The notes below the pieces were generated by a model. It did not search any database and was not told the DNA's origin. It saw only the letters and a list, made by a program, of their open reading frames with translations. From Vallitalea longa (lineage in GTDB: Bacteria > Bacillota > Clostridia > Lachnospirales > Vallitaleaceae): DNA of 64,000 bases. Positions 27,152 through 36,846 of this stretch are shown piece by piece (position 1 is the stretch's first letter; the number at the start of each line of letters is the position of its first letter). The position numbers and the translations under genes are program-made. The stretch spans positions 1 to 64,000 of the forward strand of contig NZ_BRLB01000020.1 of assembly GCF_027923465.1 (NCBI RefSeq), read 5' to 3'.

Positions 27152-28198
27152 ATGAAAATTTGTATCGTTTTTATTTTGTGCGGGTTGATATATGGTGTTT
27201 TTGTTGCTATTCTATTTTGCCAGATTAGTGATAAAAAAAGAAGCATTGCATCTTTTGGAATTGGCTTCATTGTGAGTGCATTTTTAGCTGTTTATAATAT
27301 TTTCACTGACGAACTTGTATTAAATAAAACAGATGTTTTCATATGGTTTGTATTATTCTTTATTATTGGTTTTATACTTTGTTTTGGGATATACATATAT
27401 TGTTTGAATATACAGGAAGATAGAAAATATAAAGTAAAACCTATTGATATATTAATGAACAATTACAATATTTTAGAAGCTCAGTATAAGGATATGGAGA
27501 CTGAAATACAAAATAGGAATCAATTGAAAATAAAAGAGCTTAAGGATAAAGAAAAAGAAATGCAGCTGGCTAAACAAGAACTAAGTACATTTGAAAGAAA
27601 TATAAGAGAACAGATAAGTAAGGGTATTTATATTAATATGGACAAACCGATTCCTATAACTCAATACTTTATTGACAGACTACCTGAGTACGTGGAAAAT
27701 GTAGCTAATTATACTATAGAACTGTATAAGAAGACTAATATGTTCATTAAAAATTACTATAATCACAAAAACAATAAAGATCAATTTATTCAAGGATTTA
27801 TTTATGCTGTAGCCGTTATTACATGTAAAGTATTGTTCGATACCAATAAAGACGTTAATGTCAGTATGGAATATAGATCTAATGGAAATGATAGTATTGT
27901 TTCTACTAATACATATAAGACAGGTAATATATATAAGATAACAGCAGATAAAGTGATATTTGCAAAAAGTAGTGAAAATAGTACTAGTAATTCTGGTAAT
28001 TGGGAAGATATAATGGTCATAGAATTCAATAAAGTGCATATAATTAAAATGGAGATAATGATTAGAAATAATTCGAAATATAAAGAGTTCACATGTTTCT
28101 TAAAGTATTGTAAAATTGACCAGATTATACAATTCTTCTTATTAGAGTTTATTGATGCATGTGATGTATTAAATAAAAGGGAGGCTAATAATGGCTAA
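27152..28198 (+). CDS. Unrecognised membrane protein with coiled coil and cytoplasmic domain
   Basis: 348 residues after GGGGAGGGG. Three membrane segments (about 3-25, 33-52 and 62-86) are followed by a coiled coil (about 105-155). A soluble C-terminal domain of about 180 residues has no motif I recognise. The layout resembles a membrane-anchored sensor, but no kinase, cyclase or HTH domain is visible. It overlaps the next small gene by eight bases, so the two are likely coupled. A TATAAT lies near 27124. Confidence 0.75.
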   Translation: MKICIVFILCGLIYGVFVAILFCQISDKKRSIASFGIGFIVSAFLAVYNIFTDELVLNKTDVFIWFVLFFIIGFILCFGIYIYCLNIQEDRKYKVKPIDILMNNYNILEAQYKDMETEIQNRNQLKIKELKDKEKEMQLAKQELSTFERNIREQISKGIYINMDKPIPITQYFIDRLPEYVENVANYTIELYKKTNMFIKNYYNHKNNKDQFIQGFIYAVAVITCKVLFDTNKDVNVSMEYRSNGNDSIVSTNTYKTGNIYKITADKVIFAKSSENSTSNSGNWEDIMVIEFNKVHIIKMEIMIRNNSKYKEFTCFLKYCKIDQIIQFFLLEFIDACDVLNKREANNG

Positions 28199-28379
28199 GA
28201 TTAACACAGTAGAGGCATTTATAAAAGCTTCGAAAATTATAAGTGAAACTAATGACCCTGTTATACTTCAGAGAATCAATAATATCTTGTATCGATCGTT
28301 AAATCATAATGATGTGACAGATAGTTCGGAGTATATTTATTTGACTAGAGAAGAAAAAAAGATATTTAGTAATAGGTGA
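28191..28379 (+). CDS. Unrecognised 62-residue protein, coupled to the membrane protein gene
   Basis: Starts at ATG 28191 after GGGAGG and overlaps the preceding gene by eight bases. Predicted helical, charged and soluble, with no Cys and no recognised family. Translational coupling suggests a partner of the upstream membrane protein. The short size leaves room for doubt, but the strong ribosome site supports it. The gap 28380-28560 holds a TATAAT-like sequence near 28538 and nothing else clear. Confidence 0.65.
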   Translation: MAKINTVEAFIKASKIISETNDPVILQRINNILYRSLNHNDVTDSSEYIYLTREEKKIFSNR

Positions 28380-28611
28380 TATGATTTGTTTTGGGGATAG
28401 CACACAATTATTACTAAATAGTTATAATTATGCTAAAATAGTTGTTTAATATGTAAAAAAATAGAAGATTATTAAAATAATTTATAGGTAATTAGTCCTA
28501 TTTGGGTAATTATCTGACATATTTTTCTAATAATTGTGTATAATTAATATATAATAATATATGAATAAAAGCATAGAGAAAGAAATAATATTTGGGATGG
28601 GTGTGGTTGTG

Positions 28612-28791
28612 ATGTATGTGAATGACTTTGAAGTTAAAACTTTAGTGGAACTTACAGAACATTTTGTTGACTTCTTGGACATGCTATATAAAAAAGGAAC
28701 CATAACAGAGAATCAATTTTTTGAAATGACCGAAAAGAAAATCGAGTTTATAAATAAGATGAAAAATAATGATATCTACTTAAAAGCATAG
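28612..28791 (+). CDS. Unrecognised 59-residue helical protein upstream of ligA
   Basis: I place the start at ATG 28612. An in-frame ATG at 28561 would add 17 residues but has no ribosome site and lies close to a likely promoter. The product is amphipathic and helical (VELTEHFVDFLDMLYKKG). I vaguely recall similar small proteins before ligA in other Clostridia, but could not check. Its stop codon lies in the left arm of a terminator. Confidence 0.55.
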   Translation: MYVNDFEVKTLVELTEHFVDFLDMLYKKGTITENQFFEMTEKKIEFINKMKNNDIYLKA

Positions 28792-28814
28792 TCGTAATAT
28801 ACGACTATTTTTTT
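28788..28814 (+). terminator. Terminator overlapping the stop of the 28612-28791 gene
   Basis: ATAGTCGTA (28788-28796) pairs with TACGACTAT (28800-28808), loop ATA, then a T run to 28814. The arm includes the TAG stop codon. Confidence 0.85.
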
Positions 28815-28869
28815 GCATAAAATAATGGTAATATAGTAATATGAAAACATTACAAGGAGATTTAATATT

Positions 28870-30825
28870 ATGAATAAGCTAGATAGAATGAGAGAACTCG
28901 TAAAGATTCTTAGTGAAGCAAGTAAAGTATATTATCAAGAAAATGATGAAATAATGAGTAATCATGATTATGATAAATTATATGATGAGTTAGTAGATAT
29001 CGAGAAAGAAACAGGTATAACTATGAGCGGTAGCCCTACGATGAAGGTCGGCTATACTCTTTTGAGTTCACTACCAAAAGAAAAACATAAGACAAGAATG
29101 CTTTCTCTAGATAAAACAAAAGAAATCAATACATTAAAGGAATTTATAGATGGTAAAAAAGGTATGATGTCTTGGAAATTAGATGGACTTACTATTGTAT
29201 TAACTTATAATGATGGTAAACTTATTAAAGCAGTAACAAGAGGCAATGGTGAAATTGGTGAAGTTATTACCAATAATGCTAAAGTATTTAAAAATATACC
29301 ACTTAACATTTCATATAAGAATGAATTGATTATTAGAGGCGAAGCAGTAATCAAATACTCTGATTTCAAGATTATAAACGAAAATATAATAGATAAGGAT
29401 AAGTATAAAAATCCAAGAAATCTATGTAGTGGTACAGTTAGACAGTTAAATAATGAAATTACAGCTAAGAGAAATGTTCATTTCTTTGCTTTTACGTTAG
29501 TACAAGCTGGAGATGTTGATTTTGGGGATTCCAAGATCAATCAATTTGAATGGTTACAGTCTCTAGGATTTGATACTGTTGAATATAGAATTGTTGATAA
29601 AGATAGTATGGAAGATAATGTAAAATGGTTCGAAGAAAAAATTATATATAATGATTTTGGTTCAGATGGGTTAGTCCTTACGTTTGATTCAATCTCGTAT
29701 TCCGAAAGTTTAGGTCAGACAGCAAAATTTCCAAGACATTCAATTGCGTTCAAGTGGAGTGATGAAATAAAGGAAACCAAGCTTTTATATATTGAATGGA
29801 GTGCTTCAAGAACAGGTGCAATAAATCCTATTGCAGTATTTGAGCCTATAGAATTAGAAGGTACTACTGTAAAAAGAGCGAGTCTTCATAATCTCAGTAT
29901 TCTAGAACAGTTGGAGTTGATTGAAGGGGATACGATTGAAGTTTACAAAGCTAACATGATAATACCTCAAGTTGCCAATAATCTATCTAAGAGGACAGAG
30001 GAAGTAAGGCAGATCAATATTCCTGATACATGTCCTGTTTGTGGTGGAGATGTTGAAGTAAAACAAGTTAATGATGTAAAAGTATTATATTGTATTAATA
30101 CTGAATGTGAAGCAAAGAAGATAAAATCTTTTACTCACTTTGTATCTAGAGATGCCATGAACATTGAAGGTTTGTCAGAATCTACGATACAGAAATTTAT
30201 TGATAAAGGATTTATTAAAACTTATGCAGATATATATAGAATAGAAAAGTACAAAGATGAGATAACTACTATGGAAGGATTTGGTGAAAAATCCTATATT
30301 AACCTTATAAATTCTATAGAAAAAAGTAAAAATGTTCTTTTGCCTAATTTTATTTATGCACTTGGTATCATTAATGTTGGATTAAGTAATGCAAAATTGA
30401 TTTGCAAATATTATGATTATGATTTTGATAAAATTCTATCTGCTACTCAAGAAGATCTAACTGAAATTGAAGGTTATGGAAGCATTATTGCTAAATCTTT
30501 AGTGGAGTATTTTAATAATGAGAAAAACATGGAGCAAATTAAAGATTTACTTAATTATATTGTACTAGAAAAAATTGAAAGTACTGATGACAACGTATTG
30601 GAAGGTAAAACTTTTGTTATTACTGGTAGTCTAAATATTTATTCCAATAGAAAAGAATTAAAGGAATTAATAGAAAACTTAGGTGGGAAAGTTACAGGAA
30701 GTGTAACTGGAAATACTGATTATCTGATTAATAATAATATAGAATCATCTTCATCAAAGAATAAAAAAGCTAAAGAGTTAGGTGTACCTATAATAAATGA
30801 AGAAACATTTCAATCATTGATATAA
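28870..30825 (+). CDS. ligA: NAD-dependent DNA ligase
   Basis: 651 residues. The adenylated Lys is K103 in WKLDG. N-terminal Ia domain has YYQENDEIMSNHDYDKLYDE. The OB-fold follows the conserved WSASRTGAINPIAVFEP. The zinc finger is CPVCGGDVEV to CINTEC (about 390-415), followed by helix-hairpin-helix repeats and a BRCT domain from about 575 (GKTFVITGSL). It seals nicks in replication and repair. ATG follows AAGGAG. Confidence 0.97.
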   Translation: MNKLDRMRELVKILSEASKVYYQENDEIMSNHDYDKLYDELVDIEKETGITMSGSPTMKVGYTLLSSLPKEKHKTRMLSLDKTKEINTLKEFIDGKKGMMSWKLDGLTIVLTYNDGKLIKAVTRGNGEIGEVITNNAKVFKNIPLNISYKNELIIRGEAVIKYSDFKIINENIIDKDKYKNPRNLCSGTVRQLNNEITAKRNVHFFAFTLVQAGDVDFGDSKINQFEWLQSLGFDTVEYRIVDKDSMEDNVKWFEEKIIYNDFGSDGLVLTFDSISYSESLGQTAKFPRHSIAFKWSDEIKETKLLYIEWSASRTGAINPIAVFEPIELEGTTVKRASLHNLSILEQLELIEGDTIEVYKANMIIPQVANNLSKRTEEVRQINIPDTCPVCGGDVEVKQVNDVKVLYCINTECEAKKIKSFTHFVSRDAMNIEGLSESTIQKFIDKGFIKTYADIYRIEKYKDEITTMEGFGEKSYINLINSIEKSKNVLLPNFIYALGIINVGLSNAKLICKYYDYDFDKILSATQEDLTEIEGYGSIIAKSLVEYFNNEKNMEQIKDLLNYIVLEKIESTDDNVLEGKTFVITGSLNIYSNRKELKELIENLGGKVTGSVTGNTDYLINNNIESSSSKNKKAKELGVPIINEETFQSLI

Positions 30826-31058
30826 TTTCTAGTGTTTTTTTTATCTCTATATTTTGGCTAGAGTCATGTTTATGTAGATAAAAGTTGAGTAATAAAGTAT
30901 TGTGTTAAAGCATGCCTTATGGTAGAATGTTATTTAAGAAATTTGTGACAATTTATAGTATGGATTCTTGTATGCTATATGAAAGTTTTTTACTATGTCA
31001 TTTAGCTTATAAGAATTTTTGCTTATATAGATATATACTTCGAAAGGGAGGAATTAAT

Positions 31059-31346
31059 GTGGAAATTACAAGAGAACAAGTTGAACATGTTGCGAATCTT
31101 GCCCGTTTAAATCTTACGGAAGATGAAAAAGAACAGATGATTACAGATATGGGAGTCATTATTGAATTTGCTAATAGGATAAATGAAATCAATATAGATG
31201 ATATTAATCCTACAGCTCACGTTATACCTATAAATAATGTATTTAGAGAAGATGATGTTAATCCTTCTTTTTCAAGAGATGAATTATTATATAATGCACC
31301 TAATAAAGAAAATGGATGTTATAGTGTTCCAAGAATCGTTGAGTAG
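31059..31346 (+). CDS. gatC: Asp-tRNA(Asn)/Glu-tRNA(Gln) amidotransferase subunit C
   Basis: 95 residues from GTG 31059 with GGGAGG 7 bases upstream; an open frame back to 30912 has no such site and is not conserved. The family pattern is EQVEHVANLARLNLTEDEKE then NINDIDPT-like NIDDINPTAHV and LREDD-like FREDDV. GatC stabilises GatA and joins it to GatB. First gene of gatC-gatA-gatB. Confidence 0.95.
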   Translation: MEITREQVEHVANLARLNLTEDEKEQMITDMGVIIEFANRINEINIDDINPTAHVIPINNVFREDDVNPSFSRDELLYNAPNKENGCYSVPRIVE

Positions 31347-31371
31347 AATTTAATAGCAAGGAGGCAAATCA

Positions 31372-32832
31372 ATGGATTTGATTAAAATGACAGCCCATGA
31401 ATTAAAAGATAAATTGGAAACAAAAGAAATTAGTAGTGAGGAAATTACAAGGGCGTATATAGATAGAATTGATAAAGTAGAACATAAAGTTAATGCATAC
31501 ATTACATTAACTACTGATAAAGCTATAAATAAAGCTAAAGAAATTGATATAAAAAGAGCTAATGGGGAACAAGTAGGAGCATTAGCGGGAATTCCTATTG
31601 CAATAAAAGATAACATGTGTACAAGAGGTATAAAAACAACTTGTGCATCTAAGATGCTAGAGTATTTTGTTCCGCCTTATAGTGCTACAGTTGTAGAGAA
31701 GTTGAACAAACAAGATTCAGTAATATTAGGAAAACTTAATATGGATGAATTTGCTATGGGTTCATCTAATGAAAATTCATATTTCCATAAAACAATGAAT
31801 CCTTGGGATTTATCAAGAGTACCTGGAGGAAGTTCGGGAGGTTCTGCAGCAGCTGTTGCAGCAAATGAAGCAGTTTTCACTTTGGGTTCTGATACAGGAG
31901 GATCTATAAGACAACCTGCTCATTATTGTGGTGTAGTAGGAATGAAACCTACTTATGGAACAGTATCACGTTATGGTCTAGTTGCATTCGCTTCTTCACT
32001 GGATCAAATAGGACCTTTAACTAAAGATGTCAAGGATATGGCTCTTGTCATGAATACAATAACAGGTCATGACAAATTGGATTCAAGTTCATATAATAAT
32101 GAATATGATGATTTTGGAAAATATATTGGTGAAGATATAAAAGGTAAAAAAATCGCACTTCCGAAAGAATATTTTTCTAAAGGTGTACAATCAGAAGTAA
32201 AAGAAAAAGTTTTAGCTGTAGCTAGAAAATTAGAAGATCTAGGAGCAGTCGTAGAAGAAGTTAGTATGAATATGACTGACCTAGCTTTACCTGCATATTA
32301 TCTTATTTCATCAGCTGAAGCTTCATCAAATTTAGCAAGATACGATGGTGTAAAATATGGATTTAGGGCTAAGGATTATGATAATCTAGTGGATTTATAC
32401 AAACAGACTAGGGACGAAGGCTTTGGAAAAGAAGTTAAGCGACGTATTATGCTTGGAACATATGCTCTAAGTTCCGGATACTATGATGCCTATTATAAAA
32501 AAGCACAACAGGTAAGAACGTTGATCAAAAATGAATTCGACAAAGTTTTTGAGTCATATGATTTGATTCTTACTCCAACAGGACCATCTACAGCATTTAA
32601 GATAGGTGAAAAGATAAATAATGTTGTTGAAATGTATATGAATGATATATGTACAGTACCTATCAATATAGCTGGAGTTCCTGCATTATCAATGAATTGT
32701 GGATTTGATGCTAACAATATGCCGATTGGTGTACAATTCATATCAAAAGCATTTAATGAAAAGACTATTTTACAAGTAGCTTATGCTTATGAGCAAAATA
32801 GGAATTTACCTGATTTGACTCCACAAATTTAA
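31372..32832 (+). CDS. gatA: Asp-tRNA(Asn)/Glu-tRNA(Gln) amidotransferase subunit A
   Basis: 486 residues of the amidase signature family. The Ser-cisSer-Lys triad is visible: Lys in IAIKDN (about 79), and Ser residues in [12 protein letters not shown] and [12 protein letters not shown] (about 150-180). It frees ammonia from glutamine, which GatB uses to convert Glu-tRNA(Gln) or Asp-tRNA(Asn). Preceded by AAGGAGG, 25 bases after gatC and 48 before gatB. Confidence 0.97.
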   Translation: MDLIKMTAHELKDKLETKEISSEEITRAYIDRIDKVEHKVNAYITLTTDKAINKAKEIDIKRANGEQVGALAGIPIAIKDNMCTRGIKTTCASKMLEYFVPPYSATVVEKLNKQDSVILGKLNMDEFAMGSSNENSYFHKTMNPWDLSRVPGGSSGGSAAAVAANEAVFTLGSDTGGSIRQPAHYCGVVGMKPTYGTVSRYGLVAFASSLDQIGPLTKDVKDMALVMNTITGHDKLDSSSYNNEYDDFGKYIGEDIKGKKIALPKEYFSKGVQSEVKEKVLAVARKLEDLGAVVEEVSMNMTDLALPAYYLISSAEASSNLARYDGVKYGFRAKDYDNLVDLYKQTRDEGFGKEVKRRIMLGTYALSSGYYDAYYKKAQQVRTLIKNEFDKVFESYDLILTPTGPSTAFKIGEKINNVVEMYMNDICTVPINIAGVPALSMNCGFDANNMPIGVQFISKAFNEKTILQVAYAYEQNRNLPDLTPQI

Positions 32833-32880
32833 TCTGAAAAAATAATTAATTATAGATAATTCCAAATAGAGGTGAAGAGA

Positions 32881-34326
32881 TTGAGCTATCAAGATTATGA
32901 AGTAGTTATTGGACTAGAAGTACATTCTGAATTAAAAACTAAAACAAAAATATTTTGCAGTTGCAGTACAGAATTTGGAGGAGAGCCTAATACACATTGT
33001 TGCCCAATATGTACAGGCATGCCAGGTACGTTACCAGTTCTTAACGAAAAAGTTGTTGAATATGGTATTAAAGCAGGACTAGCAATGAATTGTAATATAA
33101 ATGAATTCAGTAAACTGGATAGGAAAAATTATTTCTATCCAGATCTTCCAAAAGCGTATCAAGTTTCACAATACGACCTTCCTTTATGTTATGAAGGGGA
33201 AATTGAAATTGAAGTTAATGGTGAAATGAAAAAAATCCGAATTACAAGGATACATATAGAGGAAGATGCAGGAAAACTCATCCATGAATCAGGTGAAGGA
33301 TCTGTTATAGATTATAACAGATGTGGTGTACCATTGATTGAAATAGTAACAGAACCTGATTTCAGATCTTCAGAAGATGTAAGGATTTTCTTGGAAAAAT
33401 TAAGGACCATTCTTCTATATGCGGATGTATCTGATTGTAAAATGAATGAAGGTTCTCTTAGATGTGATATCAATCTATCAATTAGGAAAAAAGGAGATTC
33501 AAAATTAGGTACTCGTACTGAGATGAAAAACATGAACTCTTTTAATAACGCAGTTAAGGCTATACAATATGAAGCAAAGAGACAAATCAGATTATTGGAG
33601 AATAATGAAAAAGTTACACAAGAAACAAGAAGATGGGACGAATCAAAGGGAATAACTATATCTATGAGAAGTAAAGAAGAAGCTCATGATTATCGTTATT
33701 TTCCAGAACCAGACCTTATGCCCATCATAACATCAAAAGATAAAATAGAAGAAATTAGGAGTTCTCTACCTGAAATGCCTGATATTAGATTAAAGAGATA
33801 TATAGACGAATATAAAATAACCGAATACGATGCTAGATTAATAGCAGCTTCAAGAAATATGGCAGATTATTTTGAAGAAGCGGTTAAAGGAGCTGCTAAT
33901 AAAAAATCAGTAGCTAACTGGATTATAACTGAAATATTCAGTAGATTAGATGAAGAACAAAAAGAACAAGCTAAAATACCATTTAGTCCTAGTATTCTTA
34001 CTGAGCTGGTTAATTTGATTGAAGATGGTACAATCAGTAACAGTATAGGTAAAAAAGTATTCGGAGAATGTTGGGAAACAGGTAAACGTCCTAACGATAT
34101 AGTTGAAGAAAAAGGACTTAAACAGATTAGTGATGACGGTCAATTGGAAAGTCTAGTTAATGAAATTATTAAAAATAATGAAAAGGCAGTAAATGATTAT
34201 CTCAATGGAAAACAAGCTGCTATAGGTGCTTTAGTTGGTCAAATGATGAAAGCCACTAAAGGAAAAGCTAATCCTAAAAAAGTTAATCAACTGTTAAGAG
34301 ATGCAATTGACAAATTAAATAATTAA
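32881..34326 (+). CDS. gatB: Asp-tRNA(Asn)/Glu-tRNA(Gln) amidotransferase subunit B
   Basis: 481 residues from TTG 32881; AGAGGTGA is correctly spaced for it, whereas GTG 32872 lies within that site. Motifs are VIGLEVHSELKTKTKIFC near the start, CSTEFGGEPNTHCCPICTGMPG with four Cys for zinc, and a C-terminal YqeY-like domain (QLLRDAIDKL). It phosphorylates and amidates misacylated tRNA. With GatCA it indicates indirect Gln or Asn tRNA charging in this organism. Confidence 0.97.
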   Translation: MSYQDYEVVIGLEVHSELKTKTKIFCSCSTEFGGEPNTHCCPICTGMPGTLPVLNEKVVEYGIKAGLAMNCNINEFSKLDRKNYFYPDLPKAYQVSQYDLPLCYEGEIEIEVNGEMKKIRITRIHIEEDAGKLIHESGEGSVIDYNRCGVPLIEIVTEPDFRSSEDVRIFLEKLRTILLYADVSDCKMNEGSLRCDINLSIRKKGDSKLGTRTEMKNMNSFNNAVKAIQYEAKRQIRLLENNEKVTQETRRWDESKGITISMRSKEEAHDYRYFPEPDLMPIITSKDKIEEIRSSLPEMPDIRLKRYIDEYKITEYDARLIAASRNMADYFEEAVKGAANKKSVANWIITEIFSRLDEEQKEQAKIPFSPSILTELVNLIEDGTISNSIGKKVFGECWETGKRPNDIVEEKGLKQISDDGQLESLVNEIIKNNEKAVNDYLNGKQAAIGALVGQMMKATKGKANPKKVNQLLRDAIDKLNN

Positions 34327-34332
34327 AACTAA

Positions 34333-34366
34333 AAAGGGGCTGTTTAATAAGAACAGTACCCTTTCT
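34333..34366 (+). terminator. gatCAB terminator
   Basis: AAAGGG (34333-34338) with CCCTTT (34359-34364) and inner CTGTT (34340-34344) with AACAG (34352-34356). T run is short. Confidence 0.7.
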
Positions 34367-34430
34367 ATAATATGGTTTTCTAAAATAAATTTTCTGTTAA
34401 ATTACAAATAAATTGAGTTATTGCTTGTAA

Positions 34431-34601
34431 TTAAGTATTTTTAGAATAGTTATCAAGAAAGTCTTCTTCTTTAGAAATATAATAAGGGCAGTCGATATTG
34501 ATATTTTTGTTATTACTTATGTTATTTAGTGTTACAGAAACAGATAGATTGCATTTTCCATCTTTTTGATAAATGCAGTTATGTGTGCAATTAATATCCA
34601 T
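34431..34601 (-). CDS. Cys-rich 56-residue protein
   Basis: Minus-strand ATG at 34601 with a full AGGAGG at 34614-34619. The product begins MDINCTHNCIYQKDGKCNL and later has DCPYY, giving Cys5, Cys9, Cys17 and Cys39, a layout like small metal-binding or disulfide proteins common in Clostridia. No named family recognised. It sits alone between gatB and the divergent zinc-ribbon/AAC(3) gene. The strong ribosome site and Cys spacing support a real gene despite its size. Confidence 0.65.
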   Translation of the reverse strand: MDINCTHNCIYQKDGKCNLSVSVTLNNISNNKNINIDCPYYISKEEDFLDNYSKNT

Positions 34602-34703
34602 ATAATAAATGCACCTCCTGTTATGGTATTTTATCCATAATTAATAAAAATAAACCAAAGCATACTATTTAATATTTGTAAAATATATAAAAAGGTGATA
34701 AAC

Positions 34704-35879
34704 ATGCTAATATTTGGATGGGGATATAAAACATTTAAGAAATATGGAATTATAGGTAAAAGTAAATGCAATATTTGCCAATTAGTTACTAATTGGCAGC
34801 TAGTCAAAGTTACAACATGGTTTACATTATTCTTCATACCTATTATCCCAGTGAAAATAAAAAGAATGATATTATGTACTAATTGTAATACAGGACATAT
34901 AATTGATAAGCAAACGTTTGACAAATTGATGAATGTTATTAAATCAAATAAATATAAGGTAGATATCGAAAATATGCAGTATTATAATAAGACAGAAACT
35001 CAAAAAAATTACCTAAAAGAAATGGAAGAATATAAGAAAAAACAGGAAAATAAAAAACATAAAAACAAGAAGAAATTAACATTAAAAGATATAATTGATA
35101 ATTCTAATGTACCTAATACGAGAGAATCATTAAAGAAACAATTCTTAGAAATGGGATTACATAAAGGAATGACTGTTATCGTACATTCATCCATGAGCAA
35201 GATTGGATGGATTACAGGTGGTCCTGTTGCGGTTACTCAAGCTTTAATGGATGTTATTACACAAGAGGGAACAATAGTTATGCCTGCCCATACGTCAGAT
35301 TATTCTGATCCTACAGGTTGGGAGAATCCACCAGTTCCAAAAGAATGGATTCCTATAATTAAAGAAAATATGCCAGCATATAATAAAAACATAACACCTA
35401 CTAGCTATATGGGGCATATTGCAGAAACTTTCAGAACTTTTCCAGGAGTATTACGAAGCGATCATCCACAGTATTCTTTTACAGCTTGGGGGAAGCATGC
35501 AGAAGAAATAACTGCTGGTCACTTATTGAATTATGGCTTAGGTGAGAATTCGCCGTTAAAGAAAATCTATGATTTAAACGGTATGGTTCTATTAATAGGG
35601 GTGGATTATGATAATAATACATCATTCCATTTAGCTGAATATATGATTGATTCGATTAAAGAAGAAAAATTGGGATCTCCTATACTGGTTGATGATGAAA
35701 GAAAATGGGTTGAGTATAAAGATATAGAACTTGATGTAGATGACTTTAACAAAATTGGAGAGGAATATGAAAAAGAAAGTAAAGTTATCACATACAATAT
35801 AGGACAAGCAAAATCCAGATTGTTCAGTCAAACAGAATCTGTAGATTTTGCAAGAGAGTGGATGGAAAAAAATAGATAA
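34704..35879 (+). CDS. Zinc-ribbon domain fused to AAC(3)-family N-acetyltransferase
   Basis: 391 residues from ATG 34704, six bases after AAGGTGAT. Residues 1-75 form a zinc ribbon with Cys22/Cys25 and Cys58/Cys61 around a hydrophobic TWFTLFFIPIIP segment, as in small stand-alone zinc-ribbon proteins. A Lys-rich linker (about 95-120) leads to an aminoglycoside 3-N-acetyltransferase-like domain: VIVHSSMSKIGWITGGP, GTIVMPAHTSDYSDP, RSDHPQYSFTAWG and SFHLAEY. The second half would acetylate an amine with acetyl-CoA. Substrate unknown, so resistance should not be assumed. The fusion is continuous with no frameshift. Confidence 0.85.
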   Translation: MLIFGWGYKTFKKYGIIGKSKCNICQLVTNWQLVKVTTWFTLFFIPIIPVKIKRMILCTNCNTGHIIDKQTFDKLMNVIKSNKYKVDIENMQYYNKTETQKNYLKEMEEYKKKQENKKHKNKKKLTLKDIIDNSNVPNTRESLKKQFLEMGLHKGMTVIVHSSMSKIGWITGGPVAVTQALMDVITQEGTIVMPAHTSDYSDPTGWENPPVPKEWIPIIKENMPAYNKNITPTSYMGHIAETFRTFPGVLRSDHPQYSFTAWGKHAEEITAGHLLNYGLGENSPLKKIYDLNGMVLLIGVDYDNNTSFHLAEYMIDSIKEEKLGSPILVDDERKWVEYKDIELDVDDFNKIGEEYEKESKVITYNIGQAKSRLFSQTESVDFAREWMEKNR

Positions 35880-35899
35880 TAAATAAGGAGTTATAAAGT

Positions 35900-36574
35900 A
35901 TGAAATATATTAAGATGTCGATATTTTTTATGACACTTATAGTTACAACAGGTTGCTCTAAGAATGTTGTCGATGTTCAGAAAGATACATACAAAAGGTT
36001 GGAAATCCTTCCGGATGATACGTATGACGTGTTGAATATTAAGGATAATATTTCTCTTGCTTATGGAGAAAGTAAATCAATATACGTTAAAATAGATAAT
36101 GACTACATTGAGATATGTAAAACGTTATGTTCATTTCCTGAAATTGCACCTAATGAATCTGCAATTGCTTATGTAACAGGAAATGCAGATACTCCAGGTG
36201 AATTATATATATATCGATTTAAAAGTAATGAAAAGACAGTATTATTGGATAATAATGAAGGTAAAGAAATTCCACTAGATGCAGTATGGTTAGATAATGA
36301 AACATTAATATTAATCAGAAGTAAGGAAAATGAAAAATTAGAATCAAGTACAGAAGTATGTGTATTCGATGTTAATACAAAAGAAGCTACTCCCATATTA
36401 ACAACAAATAATTTATCTTGTTATAAGAGTATAACTAAAAATGGTGATATGTACGAATTTGAACTAGTAACTTGGGATGATGAAACATCTGCATATATAG
36501 ATTCAGAAATACTAATATATAATGAATCTGAGCTAAAAAAAATAATTCATGAACAACTAAAAATTAATTGCTAG
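35900..36574 (+). CDS. Predicted lipoprotein, beta-rich
   Basis: 224 residues after AAGGAG, 20 bases downstream of the AAC(3) gene. Signal peptide with lipobox VTTGC (Cys20). The mature part alternates strands with motifs such as AVWLDNETLILIRSKENEK, suggesting part of a beta-propeller (TolB-like), but it is shorter than a full propeller. No named family. A second, much smaller lipoprotein gene follows. Confidence 0.7.
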   Translation: MKYIKMSIFFMTLIVTTGCSKNVVDVQKDTYKRLEILPDDTYDVLNIKDNISLAYGESKSIYVKIDNDYIEICKTLCSFPEIAPNESAIAYVTGNADTPGELYIYRFKSNEKTVLLDNNEGKEIPLDAVWLDNETLILIRSKENEKLESSTEVCVFDVNTKEATPILTTNNLSCYKSITKNGDMYEFELVTWDDETSAYIDSEILIYNESELKKIIHEQLKINC

Positions 36575-36678
36575 TACTAGCTTCCATATAATCGGTATTT
36601 AATAAAAAAACAAAATATACATATAATAATTAATAGCATTAAGATAACTAGAATTTTTGGCAGAAAGGTAGATATATC

Positions 36679-36813
36679 ATGAAAAAATTTATTACGTTGC
36701 TATTAATAATTAGTACTATGATTTTATGTATAGGATGTAAAGGTAATAGAGTAACTGACGATACTTACAATACCTCAGACGTGTTCCAAGAAGAAGTCTA
36801 TCCAAGACAATAA
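36679..36813 (+). CDS. Small predicted lipoprotein (44 residues)
   Basis: ATG 36679 with AAAGG about 11 bases upstream. Begins MKKFITLLLIISTMILCIGC, a signal peptide with lipobox CIGC (Cys20), then a 24-residue polar tail (ending EEVYPRQ). It may be a real mini-lipoprotein or the remnant of a longer one; the mature part is too short to classify. Followed at once by a tandem hairpin repeat. Confidence 0.55.
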   Translation: MKKFITLLLIISTMILCIGCKGNRVTDDTYNTSDVFQEEVYPRQ

Positions 36814-36846
36814 AATAGGCAAGTAAAAATAGAGAAAGAAAATATG

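Noticed and set aside
30912-31058. 49-residue N-terminal extension of GatC
   Set aside because: No ribosome site; GatC homologues begin at the position matching GTG 31059, which has GGGAGG.
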